Positions 1 to 8,485 of a stretch of 64,000 nt of DNA are shown here, one piece after another; position 1 is the first letter of the stretch; every line of letters begins with the position of its first letter. The stretch is from Mycolicibacterium goodii (GTDB lineage: Bacteria > Actinomycetota > Actinomycetes > Mycobacteriales > Mycobacteriaceae), in NCBI RefSeq assembly GCF_001187505.1, contig NZ_CP012150.1, positions 6,792,048 through 6,856,047 on the forward strand. The letters run 5' to 3'. The position numbers and the translations under genes were made by a program. Under the pieces are notes generated by a model. That model had not been told where the DNA came from, did not search any database, and was given only the letters and a program-made list of their open reading frames with translations.

Positions 1-1
1 G

Positions 2-601
2 ACCTACGACGCGGCCACCCGCCAGGTCACCAACACGCGTGAACACATCGGCATCTTCAGCGTCGCCGAGCCCCCCACGTTGTTCTGCTGCTACGCCGTC
101 GACGATCTCGATGCGGCCCGCGAGGCGATCGCCGCAGGCGGCGGAACGCCGGCAGACACGCGGGAATTCGACTTCGGCACGGTCCTCGATGCGACCGATC
201 CGGCGGGCGCGCCGTTCGCGGTGTTCGAGCCTGCCCCCGGCACACCGCGGCCCGCGCTCAACGGCACTGGGCCAGGGTCACTTTCGTACATCACGTACAA
301 CGTGCCCGACTCGGCCGCGTTCCGGGAGTTCTACGGCCGGGTGCTGGCGTGGACGTTCGAACCGGGCCGCGTCGCCGACGGCTGGGGTGTGCAGAACTGC
401 CGGCCGATGTCGGGCATGGCCGGTGGAAGTGACCGCGCCACAACGGTGCCCATGTGGACCGTCGACGACATCGACACCGCGGTCGCGCGGGTCCGCGAGG
501 CCGGCGGCACGGTGGTCAGTGCGCCCGCCCGGCAGCCCTACGGCGTGATGGCCGAGTGCACCGACGATCAGGGCACCCGCTTCTACCTCGGCCAGTTCTA
601 G
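2..601 (+). CDS. VOC (glyoxalase/bleomycin-resistance) family protein, 5' end outside the window
   Basis: The frame is open from the first bases of the window to TAG at 599-601, so the start lies upstream and only about 199 residues are visible. Two halves of similar design can be seen: an N-terminal part (FCCYAVDDLDAAREAI) and a C-terminal part starting near SYITYNVPDSAAFREFYGRVLAW, each with the beta-alpha-beta-beta-beta pattern of the vicinal oxygen chelate fold. The C-terminal half ends TRFYLGQF, typical of the family. Such two-module proteins are often metal-dependent lyases, dioxygenases or resistance-type binding proteins; no substrate can be assigned. It is convergent with the flavoprotein at 672-1859, with palindrome copy 1 directly after its stop. 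Confidence 0.8.
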   Translation, partial: TYDAATRQVTNTREHIGIFSVAEPPTLFCCYAVDDLDAAREAIAAGGGTPADTREFDFGTVLDATDPAGAPFAVFEPAPGTPRPALNGTGPGSLSYITYNVPDSAAFREFYGRVLAWTFEPGRVADGWGVQNCRPMSGMAGGSDRATTVPMWTVDDIDTAVARVREAGGTVVSAPARQPYGVMAECTDDQGTRFYLGQF

Positions 602-603
602 CG

Positions 604-661
604 CGAGCAGACGCAAAACTGCCGTTTTCCGCGTGGAAAAGGGCAGTTTTACGTCTGCTCG
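604..661. repeat. Palindromic repeat family A, copy 1 (probable bidirectional terminator)
   Basis: Arms at 604-623 and 642-661 are complementary over 20 bp with one mismatch, and the centre continues pairing (GTTTTCC against GGAAAAG). The same palindrome recurs at 7135-7187 (interrupted), 27499-27560 and 41033-41092. It sits between two convergent genes and starts 2 bases after a stop codon. There is no long U-tract, so a terminator role is inferred from position and fold. Confidence 0.85.
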
Positions 662-671
662 GCAGAAAAAG

Positions 672-1859
672 TCAGCCGCCGAGGACCTCGGAGATGGGCG
701 CACCGGCGGCGATCTTGCCGCGGGTCTTCATGACCTTGCCGGGCATGCCGCCGCCGACCACGCCGACCAGCACACCGTCGCGTTCGTAGTAGGCCAGGAA
801 CTTGCGTCCGTCGTCCTCGACGATGTGCACGATGTCGTCGGACTCAGGTTCACCGAGGCACTGGATCTTGACGTCGTACTGGTCGCTCCAGAAGTACGGA
901 ACCGACACCACGGGTGAGGCCTCCTGGCCGAGCAGCGCGGGCACCATGGCCCGCGCCTGGTCGGCGACGTTGCTCCAATGCTCAACGCGCACTTGGCCAC
1001 CCACGTGGTCGCGCCACGACGCGACGTCGCCGATCGCCCACACGTGCGGGACACTCGCGCGGCCGACCTCGTCGCACACCACGCCGTTGTCGACCTTGAT
1101 GCCGCTGCCTTCGAGCCAGTCGACCGAGGGGCGGGAGCCGATCCCGACGATCACCAGATCCGCCTGCAGCTCGGTGCCGTCGGCGAGCACCACGGTCTCG
1201 ACGTTCTGGGTGCCACGCACCTCGGTGACGCCGACACCACAGCGGACGTCGACATCCTCGGCCTCATGCAGGCGGGTCACCAGCGCACCGATCTTCTCGC
1301 CCAGCACCGACGCCAGCGGGGTCGGCTGCGGCTCCACGAGCACCACCTCGACACCGAGCTTGCGCAGGCTCGCGGCGACCTCGCAGCCGATGAAGCCCGC
1401 ACCGATCACCACGGCGCGCGTCGCCTTCGCGGCATCCTCGCGCAGGGCCATGCTCTCGTCGTAGGTCCGCAGCACGCGGATGCCCTGCAGGTCCGGAAAC
1501 GAGCTGATCCGCTTGGGCACCAGCCCGGTGGCGATCACCAGTTCGTCGTAGGCCAGCTCGGTGCCGTCGGCGAGCTTGACGGTCTTGGCGGCCGTGTCCA
1601 CCGACTGCGCCCCGGACCCCAGCCGCAGGGTGATGTTGTTCTCCTCGTAGAACTCGGCCGGTTTGAGCGTGACGTCGTCGTTCTCCGCGCGCAGGACCTC
1701 CTTCGACAGCGGCGGACGGTCGTACGGCAGATGGTCCTCGTCACTGACGATGGTGATCGGCCCGGCGTACTCCGAACGGCGCAGCTGTTCGGCGGTCCGG
1801 GTGGCGGCCAGGCCACCACCGACGATCACGATGCCCGCAGAATGCGCTGATGTGGTCAC
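672..1859 (-). CDS. FAD-dependent NAD(P)H:ferredoxin reductase-type oxidoreductase
   Basis: The protein has 395 residues, the usual size for the reductases (rubredoxin, rhodocoxin or putidaredoxin reductase type) that pass electrons from NAD(P)H to a ferredoxin serving P450s or dioxygenases. An FAD dinucleotide-binding motif lies at residues 10-16 (IVIVGGGLAA). A second, NAD(P)-binding Rossmann motif lies near residue 148 (VVIGAGFIGCEVAASL). The FAD-contacting AIGDVASW is near residue 270. A C-terminal reductase domain follows (YFWSDQYDVKIQCLG). No ferredoxin or P450 gene is adjacent, so the partner is unknown. The start is an ATG; the upstream neighbour is the Lrp gene on the same strand, about 70 bp away. 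Confidence 0.88.
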   Translation of the reverse strand: MTTSAHSAGIVIVGGGLAATRTAEQLRRSEYAGPITIVSDEDHLPYDRPPLSKEVLRAENDDVTLKPAEFYEENNITLRLGSGAQSVDTAAKTVKLADGTELAYDELVIATGLVPKRISSFPDLQGIRVLRTYDESMALREDAAKATRAVVIGAGFIGCEVAASLRKLGVEVVLVEPQPTPLASVLGEKIGALVTRLHEAEDVDVRCGVGVTEVRGTQNVETVVLADGTELQADLVIVGIGSRPSVDWLEGSGIKVDNGVVCDEVGRASVPHVWAIGDVASWRDHVGGQVRVEHWSNVADQARAMVPALLGQEASPVVSVPYFWSDQYDVKIQCLGEPESDDIVHIVEDDGRKFLAYYERDGVLVGVVGGGMPGKVMKTRGKIAAGAPISEVLGG

Positions 1860-1926
1860 GAGGGCTTTTTACACGATCGACAAGCTCAGGTGTGCGCCAC
1901 CCCACACATGCGCCGTGATCTCGGCC

Positions 1927-2373
1927 TCAGCTGCGGGCCCGTTCGATGATGCTCGACAGCACCACGATGCTCTCGCTGCGTTCGATGTCGGCGGACGCGC
2001 GGATGCGTTCGAGGGCCTCTTCGAGGTGGCGCATGTCGCGCGCCAGCACGTGCAGGATCGCGTCGGCGGTCCCGGTGACCGTGGCCGCACTGACCACCTC
2101 GGGAATGTCCACCCATGCCGCGCGCAGTTCGTCGGGCGCGATGGTGCCGTGGCAGAACACCTGCACGTACGCCTCGGTGTTCCAGCCCAGGACATTGCGG
2201 TCGACGACGGTGGTGAAACCGCGGATCACCCCGTCGGCCACCATGCGGTCCACGCGCCGTTTCACCGCCGGCGCAGACAGATTCACCTGCTGGCCGATCT
2301 CGGCATAGGTGGCCCGCGCATCCTCGGCGAGAACGCCGAGAATCCGCTCGTCCGTCTCGTCCACCCGGGGCAT
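1927..2373 (-). CDS. Lrp/AsnC-family transcriptional regulator
   Basis: A 148-residue protein with an N-terminal AsnC-type helix-turn-helix (residues about 4-50; DERILGVLAEDARATYAEIG, then LSAPAVKRRVDRM) and a C-terminal RAM/effector domain (residues about 65-140). Lrp/AsnC proteins form octamers or hexadecamers and sense amino acids. It is transcribed away from the amidinohydrolase-rocD-rocE genes, with an AT-rich palindrome at 2415-2438 in the shared intergenic region. The inferred role is arginine- or ornithine-responsive control of that operon and of itself. Confidence 0.92.
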   Translation of the reverse strand: MPRVDETDERILGVLAEDARATYAEIGQQVNLSAPAVKRRVDRMVADGVIRGFTTVVDRNVLGWNTEAYVQVFCHGTIAPDELRAAWVDIPEVVSAATVTGTADAILHVLARDMRHLEEALERIRASADIERSESIVVLSSIIERARS

Positions 2374-2414
2374 ATCGACTCCTGTGCAACAAATCGCCGC
2401 GAACAGCTCGCAGA

Positions 2415-2438
2415 CGCAATATATCGCTATATATTGCG
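2415..2438. promoter_or_regulatory. Palindromic operator between the Lrp/AsnC gene and the arginine operon
   Basis: Perfect 10-bp arms (CGCAATATAT) flank a 4-bp spacer, in a short AT-rich island that stands out from the surrounding GC-rich DNA. A second, imperfect repeat (CGCAAG at 2437-2442, CTTGCG at 2455-2460) overlaps its edge. Placement between divergent genes fits an Lrp/AsnC binding site; the regulator assignment is inferred. Confidence 0.7.
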
Positions 2439-2486
2439 CAAGTTCTCGCGATTGCTTGCGTGATCAGGGGTTCATATCGTCGAATC

Positions 2487-3374
2487 ATGACGATTTCCGA
2501 CGATGTCATCTGGGATGACCGTGCCCGCCCGGATCACCACGGCCCCTCCGCTGATGTCGCCGCTCCGCCGGCACGCCGATCCACCGTCCGCCACTACGCC
2601 ATGACCGCTCCGCAGTACTTCACCGTCGAGTACGCCATCAATCCGTGGATGGATCTCACGACGCCGGTCGACACGCAACGCGCGCTCGACCAGTGGCGGG
2701 TACTGCACGACATCTACGTCGACCTCGGGCACACCGTCGACCCGGTTCCACCCCGCCCGGGCCTGCCCGATATGGTCTACGCCGCCAACGGCGGGTTCAT
2801 CATCGGGCGCACCGCCGTGATCGCGCGCTTCGCCTACCCGCAACGCGAACCGGAGGCCGAGGCCTACGCCGAGTGGGCCGCCGCCCACGGGCTCGAGACG
2901 GTGTTCACCCAGCACGTCAACGAAGGTCAGGGTGACCTTCTACTGGTCGGGTCAAACCTGTTGGCGGGGTGGGGTTTCCGTACCGACCGCCGCGCGCACG
3001 ACGAGATCCAAGCGCTCACCGGGCTGCCGGTCGTCAGCCTCGAGCTCGTCGACCCGCGGTTCTACCACCTCGACACCGCGCTGGCCGTGCTCGACGACAC
3101 CACGATCGCCTACTACCCGCCGGCCTTCAGCCCCGACTCGCGTCGTCGCCTGCAGGACCTGTTCCCCGACGCGATCGAGGTCGCCACCGCCGACGCGTAC
3201 GTGCTGGGGCTCAACGTGGTGTCCGACGGCAAGCACGTCGTGCTGCCCGCGGCCGCGACCGGTCTCGCCGATCAGCTGCGGCGCGCCGGTTTCGAACCGA
3301 TCGGCGTCGACCTCACCGAGCTCCTCAAGGGCGGCGGATCGGTCAAATGCTGCACATTGGAGTTGCACCCATGA
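2487..3374 (+). CDS. Dimethylargininase/arginine deiminase-superfamily amidinohydrolase
   Basis: About 295 residues from ATG 2487; a GTG at 2460 in the same frame would add nine, and neither has a strong ribosome binding site. Motifs of the guanidino-group modifying superfamily are visible: PDMVYAANGG (substrate-binding Asp), EGQGDLLL, HLDTALAVLD (catalytic His region) and the C-terminal nucleophile in GGSVKCCTLEL. The family hydrolyses arginine or methylarginine through a covalent Cys adduct. Its stop overlaps the rocD start (ATGA), so the product probably feeds rocD: either ornithine directly, as in arginine dihydrolases, or citrulline. The same pairing occurs in M. tuberculosis (Rv2323c near rocD/rocE). 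Exact substrate uncertain. Confidence 0.85.
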   Translation: MTISDDVIWDDRARPDHHGPSADVAAPPARRSTVRHYAMTAPQYFTVEYAINPWMDLTTPVDTQRALDQWRVLHDIYVDLGHTVDPVPPRPGLPDMVYAANGGFIIGRTAVIARFAYPQREPEAEAYAEWAAAHGLETVFTQHVNEGQGDLLLVGSNLLAGWGFRTDRRAHDEIQALTGLPVVSLELVDPRFYHLDTALAVLDDTTIAYYPPAFSPDSRRRLQDLFPDAIEVATADAYVLGLNVVSDGKHVVLPAAATGLADQLRRAGFEPIGVDLTELLKGGGSVKCCTLELHP

Positions 3375-4663
3375 CCATTCTGGACAATGTGAACCACGGT
3401 CTGGGCCCCAGTGGCGCCAGGGAGGCCACCCCGGCCACCGCCCCGTCCACCGTCGAGGCCGGCGTCGAAGTTATTGCCCTCGACGATCGGTTCGTCGCGC
3501 ACAACTACTCACCGCTGCCCGTCGTCGCGGCGAGCGCCGAGGGCGTCTGGATCACCGACGTCACCGGTCGCCGCTACCTGGACTGCCTGGCGGCCTATTC
3601 GGCGGTGAACTTCGGGCACCACAATCCGGAGATCATCGCGACCGCGCACGCGCAACTGGACCGGCTGACCCTGGTGAGCCGCGCGTTCCACTCCGATCAG
3701 CTCGGCCCGTTCGCGCGGGCCCTGGCCGCGCTCTGCGGCAAAGACATGATCCTGCCGATGAACAGCGGCGCCGAGGCCGTGGAGAGCGGGATCAAGGTGG
3801 CCCGCAAATGGGGCACCGACGTCAAGGGCGTCGCGGCCGGTGAGTCGAACATCGTGGTGGCGCGCAACAACTTCCACGGCCGCACCACCACGATCATCAG
3901 CTTCTCCGACGACGAGACCGCACGCCGCGGATTCGGCCCGTACACACCGGGTTTCCGGTCGGTGCCGTTCGGGGATGCCGCCGCGGTGGCCGACGCCATC
4001 GACGACGACACGGTCGCGGTGCTCCTCGAACCGATCCAGGGCGAGGCGGGGATCATCGTGCCACCACCGGACTTCCTGCCCCGGGTGCGCGAGATCTGCA
4101 CGCAGCGCAATGTGCTGATGATCGCCGACGAGATCCAGTCCGGCCTGGCACGCGCCGGTCGCACCTTCGCGTGCGAGCACTGGGACGTGGTACCCGATGT
4201 GTACCTGCTGGGCAAGGCGCTCGGCGGCGGCGTTGTGCCGCTGTCGGCCGTGGTCGCCGACCGCGACGTGCTGGGTGTGCTGCATCCCGGTGAGCACGGG
4301 TCGACGTTCGGCGGCAACCCGCTGGCCACGGCGATCGGCAGCACCGTGGTCGCCATGCTCGAACGCGGCGAGTTCCAGCGCCGCTCAACCGAACTCGGCG
4401 CGCACCTGCACGCCCGCCTGCAGCACCTGATCGGTCACGGCGTGCTCGCGGTGCGTGGCCGCGGGTTGTGGGCCGGGGTGGACATCGACCCGGCGCTCGG
4501 CACCGGCAAGGAACTCAGCGTGGCGCTGGCGCAGCGCGGGGTGCTGGTCAAGGACACCCACGGTTCGACGTTGCGGTTCGCTCCGCCCCTGGTCGTCACC
4601 GCCGAGGAGATCGACTGGGCGGTTGACCGATTCGCCGACACCTTGATGGAGGTGCGCCGATAA
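3371..4663 (+). CDS. rocD: Ornithine--oxo-acid aminotransferase
   Basis: A 430-residue class III PLP aminotransferase. It converts ornithine plus 2-oxoglutarate to glutamate-5-semialdehyde plus glutamate in arginine degradation and proline synthesis. Visible features are the N-terminal HNYSPLPV segment, the PLP-phosphate region MNSGAEAVESGIK, the Asp of IADEIQSGLARAG and the Schiff-base lysine in YLLGKALGGGVVPL. ATG 3371 overlaps the upstream stop by four bases, indicating translational coupling. In M. tuberculosis the enzyme is split into rocD1 and rocD2; here it is one intact gene. Confidence 0.95.
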   Translation: MTILDNVNHGLGPSGAREATPATAPSTVEAGVEVIALDDRFVAHNYSPLPVVAASAEGVWITDVTGRRYLDCLAAYSAVNFGHHNPEIIATAHAQLDRLTLVSRAFHSDQLGPFARALAALCGKDMILPMNSGAEAVESGIKVARKWGTDVKGVAAGESNIVVARNNFHGRTTTIISFSDDETARRGFGPYTPGFRSVPFGDAAAVADAIDDDTVAVLLEPIQGEAGIIVPPPDFLPRVREICTQRNVLMIADEIQSGLARAGRTFACEHWDVVPDVYLLGKALGGGVVPLSAVVADRDVLGVLHPGEHGSTFGGNPLATAIGSTVVAMLERGEFQRRSTELGAHLHARLQHLIGHGVLAVRGRGLWAGVDIDPALGTGKELSVALAQRGVLVKDTHGSTLRFAPPLVVTAEEIDWAVDRFADTLMEVRR

Positions 4664-4690
4664 TCGCTTGATCGGCACCTAGGAGGCACC

Positions 4691-6199
4691 ATGTCAGCCC
4701 CAGCCAGCAGCATGGCCGGCCAGTTGTTGCGCCGCCGCCCGGTTCTCGGCGCCCCGGTCGCCCACGGCGCGTCCGATCACCTGAAGCGAAGTATCGGCAC
4801 CTTCCAGCTGACGCTGTTCGGGGTCGGGGCGACCGTCGGCACGGGCATCTTCCTGGTGCTGCAGCAGGCCGTGCCCGAGGCCGGTCCGGCGGTGCTCGTG
4901 GCGTTCGCGCTCGCCGGTGTCGCGGCCGGTCTCTCGGCCTTGTGCTACGCCGAAATGGCCTCGGCGGTGCCGGTTTCGGGGTCGACGTATTCCTACGCCT
5001 ACACCACGATGGGCGAGTTCGTGGCCATGGGCGTGGCGGCATGCCTGCTGCTGGAGTACGGCGTCTCGATGTCGGCGACCTCCATCGGCTGGGGTGGTTA
5101 CCTCAACCAGCTGCTCGACGACCTGTTCGGCTGGCGCATTCCGCAGGCGCTCACGTCGGCGCCGTGGGGTGAGAACCCCGGCATCATGAACCTGCCCGCC
5201 ACGCTGTTGATCGTGATGTGCGGGCTGCTGCTGATCCGCGGTGCCAGTGAATCCGCACTGGTCAACACGGTCATGGTGATCGTCAAGCTGGCGGTGCTCG
5301 GGCTGTTCGTCGCCGTCGCGTTCACGGCGTTCACCACCGATCACTTCGCCGGGTTCTGGGACAAGGGTTTCGACGGCATCAAGTGGGCGGCCAGCACGAT
5401 CTTCTTCACCTTCATCGGTCTGGACGCCGTCTCCACCGCCGGTGACGAGGTGAAGAATCCACAGAAGACCATGCCCCGCGCGATCATCGGAGCGTTGTTC
5501 GTCGTCACGAGCGTCTACATCCTGGTGGCGTTCGCCGGTCTGGGCGCGCAGTCGGCCGAGGAGTTCGGTTCCCCGGAGCAGGCCGAGGCCGGGTTGGCGG
5601 TGATCCTCACCAACATCCTGCACGGTCAGACCTGGGCCAGCACGATCCTGTCGTTCGGCGCGGTCATCTCGATCTTCTCGGTCACCCTCGTGGTGATGTA
5701 CGGACAGACCCGCATCCTGTTCGCGATGGGCCGCGACGGGCTGCTGCCGCCGATGTTCGCAAAAGTCAACGTGCACACCATGACCCCGATCAACAACACC
5801 ATCGTCGTGGCGCTGGTCACCGGCACGCTCGCGGGGTTCGTGCCGCTGGACTACCTGTGGGATCTGGTGTCGATCGGCACCCTGGTCGCGTTCATCGTGG
5901 TGTCGGCGGGCGTGGTGCTGTTGCGGGTGCGTGAACCGGACCTGCCGCGGTCGTTCAAGGTGCCGGGTTATCCGGTGACGCCGATCCTGTCGATCATCGC
6001 GTGCGGGATCGTGCTCGCGGGCCTACCGAAGATCACGTGGCTGTGGTTCAGCGTGTGGGTGGGTGCGGTGCTGGTGTTCTACCTGCTGTGGGGCCGACGC
6101 CACAGTGCGCTCAACGACGGTGGTGACGGGTACATCCCGGGTGCGGCCGCCGGTGAGGACGACGTCATGACGACACGTCAGCCGGAGTCGAAGGCGTGA
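4691..6199 (+). CDS. rocE: APC-family basic amino acid permease
   Basis: A 502-residue integral membrane protein of the amino acid-polyamine-organocation family with about 12 hydrophobic segments. The first carries the family signature near residue 45 (GVGATVGTGIFLVLQQAV), and GLDAVSTAGDEVKNPQKTMP is the conserved loop after helix 6. It is closest in kind to cationic amino acid transporters (CAT/YfnA type). It lies 27 bp after rocD with a clear AGGAGG before ATG 4691. The context predicts uptake of arginine or ornithine for the preceding two enzymes. Confidence 0.88.
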   Translation: MSAPASSMAGQLLRRRPVLGAPVAHGASDHLKRSIGTFQLTLFGVGATVGTGIFLVLQQAVPEAGPAVLVAFALAGVAAGLSALCYAEMASAVPVSGSTYSYAYTTMGEFVAMGVAACLLLEYGVSMSATSIGWGGYLNQLLDDLFGWRIPQALTSAPWGENPGIMNLPATLLIVMCGLLLIRGASESALVNTVMVIVKLAVLGLFVAVAFTAFTTDHFAGFWDKGFDGIKWAASTIFFTFIGLDAVSTAGDEVKNPQKTMPRAIIGALFVVTSVYILVAFAGLGAQSAEEFGSPEQAEAGLAVILTNILHGQTWASTILSFGAVISIFSVTLVVMYGQTRILFAMGRDGLLPPMFAKVNVHTMTPINNTIVVALVTGTLAGFVPLDYLWDLVSIGTLVAFIVVSAGVVLLRVREPDLPRSFKVPGYPVTPILSIIACGIVLAGLPKITWLWFSVWVGAVLVFYLLWGRRHSALNDGGDGYIPGAAAGEDDVMTTRQPESKA

Positions 6200-6233
6200 G
6201 GGGTATTCATCGGGCGAAGGCGAAGGATGACTC

Positions 6234-7115
6234 ATGACAGTCGTGGTGGGCTATCTGACCGGCAAGGCGGGGGCGTCGCCGCTGCACCTCGCGGTCGGGG
6301 CCGCGCTCACGCTGCAGACGTCGCTGGCGGTGGCGACCGTCGTGCCGCGCCCGTGGATGACGCCGTCACCGGCACGCATCGACGCCGAATATGCGCAATA
6401 CGCCGCACAATTGGCGTCGACCTCGGCCGAGCAGGCCCGCCGGGTCATCGCCGAACTCGATCCCGACCTCGAGGTGACCTTCCACAAGTTCGCGCACCGG
6501 TCGGTGTCGGACGGCCTGCTGGAGGCCGTCGAATCGCTGGGTGCCGAGGCGCTGATCCTGGGTTCGGCCGCCGACGGCAAGCTGGGTCAAGTGGTGGTCG
6601 GCTCGACGGCCGACCGGTTGTTGCACTCGTGCCCGGTGCCGCTCGCGGTCAGCCCGCGCGGCTACCGTCGCCCGAAAAGCGGTGGACTGACGCGGATCAC
6701 GTGTGCGTACTCAGGCAGCCGCGACGCCGTCGACGTCGTCGAGCGCATCGCGGCGCTCACCGAGCGGTTGGGTGTCGCGATGCGGGTCGTCACCTTCGCG
6801 GTGCGTGGGCGCAACATGTACCCGCCGCTCGTCGGGCTCAACAAGGAAGATCTCGTTCTGCAGGAATGGGTCGAGCAGGCGCAGGAAGCGTTGCTGCGCC
6901 TGAAGTCCGACGGGGTCATCGGCGAGGATGTGCAGGTCGCCGTCGCGAGCGGCAGCGCATGGGATGACGCGCTGGACTCGATCGACTGGATCGAGGGTGA
7001 GGTGCTCGCGATGGGGACGACGCCGTCTGGCGCCGTCGCGCGGGTGTTCCTCGGCGAGCGCGGCTCGAAGATCATGCGCTACAGCCCGGTTCCGGTGCTC
7101 GTCCTGCCGGGCTGA
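6234..7115 (+). CDS. Universal stress protein with two tandem USP domains
   Basis: 293 residues forming two UspA-like domains (about 1-145 and 150-293). Both end in a G-x2-G-x9-G-(S/T)-like ATP-binding motif: LGSAADGKLGQVVVGSTADR in the first, and MGTTPSGAVARVFLGERGSK in the second. Tandem ATP-binding USPs are common in mycobacteria and are linked to redox or energy stress and slow growth. It is 34 bp after rocE and may be co-transcribed with it. Palindrome copy 2 follows the stop after 19 bp. Confidence 0.9.
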   Translation: MTVVVGYLTGKAGASPLHLAVGAALTLQTSLAVATVVPRPWMTPSPARIDAEYAQYAAQLASTSAEQARRVIAELDPDLEVTFHKFAHRSVSDGLLEAVESLGAEALILGSAADGKLGQVVVGSTADRLLHSCPVPLAVSPRGYRRPKSGGLTRITCAYSGSRDAVDVVERIAALTERLGVAMRVVTFAVRGRNMYPPLVGLNKEDLVLQEWVEQAQEALLRLKSDGVIGEDVQVAVASGSAWDDALDSIDWIEGEVLAMGTTPSGAVARVFLGERGSKIMRYSPVPVLVLPG

Positions 7116-7134
7116 CCGGGCCCCGTACCTCTGC

Positions 7135-7187
7135 CGAGCAGACGCAAAACTGCACTTTTTCGCAGAGAAAAGGACAGTTTTGCGTCT
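7135..7187. repeat. Palindromic repeat family A, copy 2, left part (split by the IS element; rest at 8499-8503)
   Basis: The left arm starts CGAGCAGACGCAAAACTG at 7135-7152. The right arm begins CAGTTTTGCGTCT at 7175-7187 and then breaks off. The missing GCTCG is found at 8499-8503, directly after the IS element. Joined together the two pieces restore a perfect 18-bp inverted repeat like the other three copies. Confidence 0.85.
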
Positions 7188-7233
7188 CAGTGTCAGTCTG
7201 GATTTTGCCGCGTTGCGGTGGTTGGGTCTGGAT

Positions 7234-7373
7234 CATCTGGTGTCTGGCTCGTTTTGCGTCTGCCGCCCCGGGGGGGTTGGCGCTGAGCAGTAGTGCCGGC
7301 ACCAGGTGTGAAGGACCGACCGGCGTGACTTGATAGGAGCGTGGCATCGCCCCGACTGAGAAGTGTCCGCCGG
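7234..7373 (+). ncRNA. Candidate bridge RNA (target- and donor-binding loops) of the IS110-family element
   Basis: Folded by eye. Stem 7234-7242 (CATCTGGTG) pairs with 7300-7308 (CACCAGGTG; one G-U), then 7244-7248 with 7295-7299, with an apical stem 7264-7267/7279-7282. Its 5' internal loop holds GTTTTGCGTCT (7251-7261), identical to the target left of and including the CT core. Its 3' internal loop holds GAGCAG (7285-7290), the reverse complement of CTGCTC on the right of the target. A second domain is closed by CCGGCG 7320-7325 with CGCCGG 7368-7373. It contains ATAGGAGC (7333-7340), matching the element's right end near 8488, and ACTGAG (7355-7360), complementary to CTCAGT at its left end. 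Outer boundaries are not determined. Confidence 0.7.
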
Positions 7374-7423
7374 CCGGCCCGACCTCAACACACCTCTGTT
7401 CACTGGTGAAGGAGGCAACCACC

Positions 7424-8485
7424 ATGGTTGTTGTTGGAGCCGATGTGCACAAGTCCAGCCACACCTTTGTCGCTGTCGACGAGGTCGGACGCAAACTGGG
7501 CAGCAAGACCGTGCGGGCGACCACCGCCGGGCACCGCGCCGCGATTGCGTGGGCACGCGAGGAGTTCGGCGGCGAGCTGGTCTGGGGCATCGAGGACTGC
7601 CGCAACATGTCCGCCCGCCTGGAACGTGATCTGCTCAGCGCAGGCCAGCAGGTGGTGCGGGTACCCACCAAACTGATGGCCGCGGTGCGCAAGTCCGCAC
7701 GTAGCCGCGGCAAGTCCGATCCGATCGATGCGCTGGCGGTGGCCCGGGCGGTGCTGCGCGAACCGGACCTGCCCGTCGCCAGCCATGACCAGACCTCCCT
7801 GGAGCTCAAGCTGCTCACCGATCGCCGCGATGTGCTTGTCGCCCAACGCACCGCGGCGATCAACCGGCTGCGCTGGCATATCCACGACCTCGATCCCGAG
7901 CAGGCTGCCACGGTAGGTGCGCTTGACACCCTCAAGCATCAGCAGGCCCTGCAGGCCTGGCTGGCCGAGCCGACCGGGGTGCTCGCCGAAATCGCTCGAG
8001 CCGAGCTGGTCGACATCATCCGGCTAACCACCGAGATCAACGCCCTGGCCAAACGCCTGAGCGCCCGGGTCCAGCAGATCGCCCTGGCGCTGCTGGCGAT
8101 TGAAGGGTGCGCGGAGTTAACCGCGGCCAAGATCGTCGCCGAAGCCGCCGGGATCGACCGGTTTCGCAGCGAACCGGCGTTCGCCGCTCACTGCGGGGTG
8201 GCCCCGATCCCGGCATGGTCGGGAGCCAGCGCCGGACAAATGCGCCTCAGCCGGGCTGGTAACCGTCAACTCAACGCGGCTTTTCACCGCATCGCGTTGA
8301 CCCAGATCCGTATGCCCAACAGCCCCGGACACCAGTACTACCAACGCCTCCGAGAAGCCGGGAAAACCAAAGCCGCCGCCCTACGCTGCGTCAAACGCCG
8401 CATCGCCCGCCGCGTCTACCACGCCCTACGCCACGACACCGCACACCAAACCCCCAGTCAGCCGCCACAATCAGCAGCGGCTTGA
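7424..8485 (+). CDS. IS110-family transposase (DEDD recombinase)
   Basis: 353 residues from ATG 7424, chosen because GGAGG at 7411-7415 precedes it at normal spacing; an in-frame GTG at 7406 lacks this. The N-terminal RuvC-like DEDD domain shows the acidic residues in VVGADVHKSS, WGIEDCRN and KSDPIDALAVARAV. The C-terminal Tnp domain shows AAHCGVAPIPAWSGASAG with the serine proposed as nucleophile, then LSRAGNRQLNAAFHRIAL. The length is full for the family and no frameshift is seen, so the element looks active. These enzymes use the element's bridge RNA to choose target and donor DNA. Confidence 0.95.
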   Translation: MVVVGADVHKSSHTFVAVDEVGRKLGSKTVRATTAGHRAAIAWAREEFGGELVWGIEDCRNMSARLERDLLSAGQQVVRVPTKLMAAVRKSARSRGKSDPIDALAVARAVLREPDLPVASHDQTSLELKLLTDRRDVLVAQRTAAINRLRWHIHDLDPEQAATVGALDTLKHQQALQAWLAEPTGVLAEIARAELVDIIRLTTEINALAKRLSARVQQIALALLAIEGCAELTAAKIVAEAAGIDRFRSEPAFAAHCGVAPIPAWSGASAGQMRLSRAGNRQLNAAFHRIALTQIRMPNSPGHQYYQRLREAGKTKAAALRCVKRRIARRVYHALRHDTAHQTPSQPPQSAAA

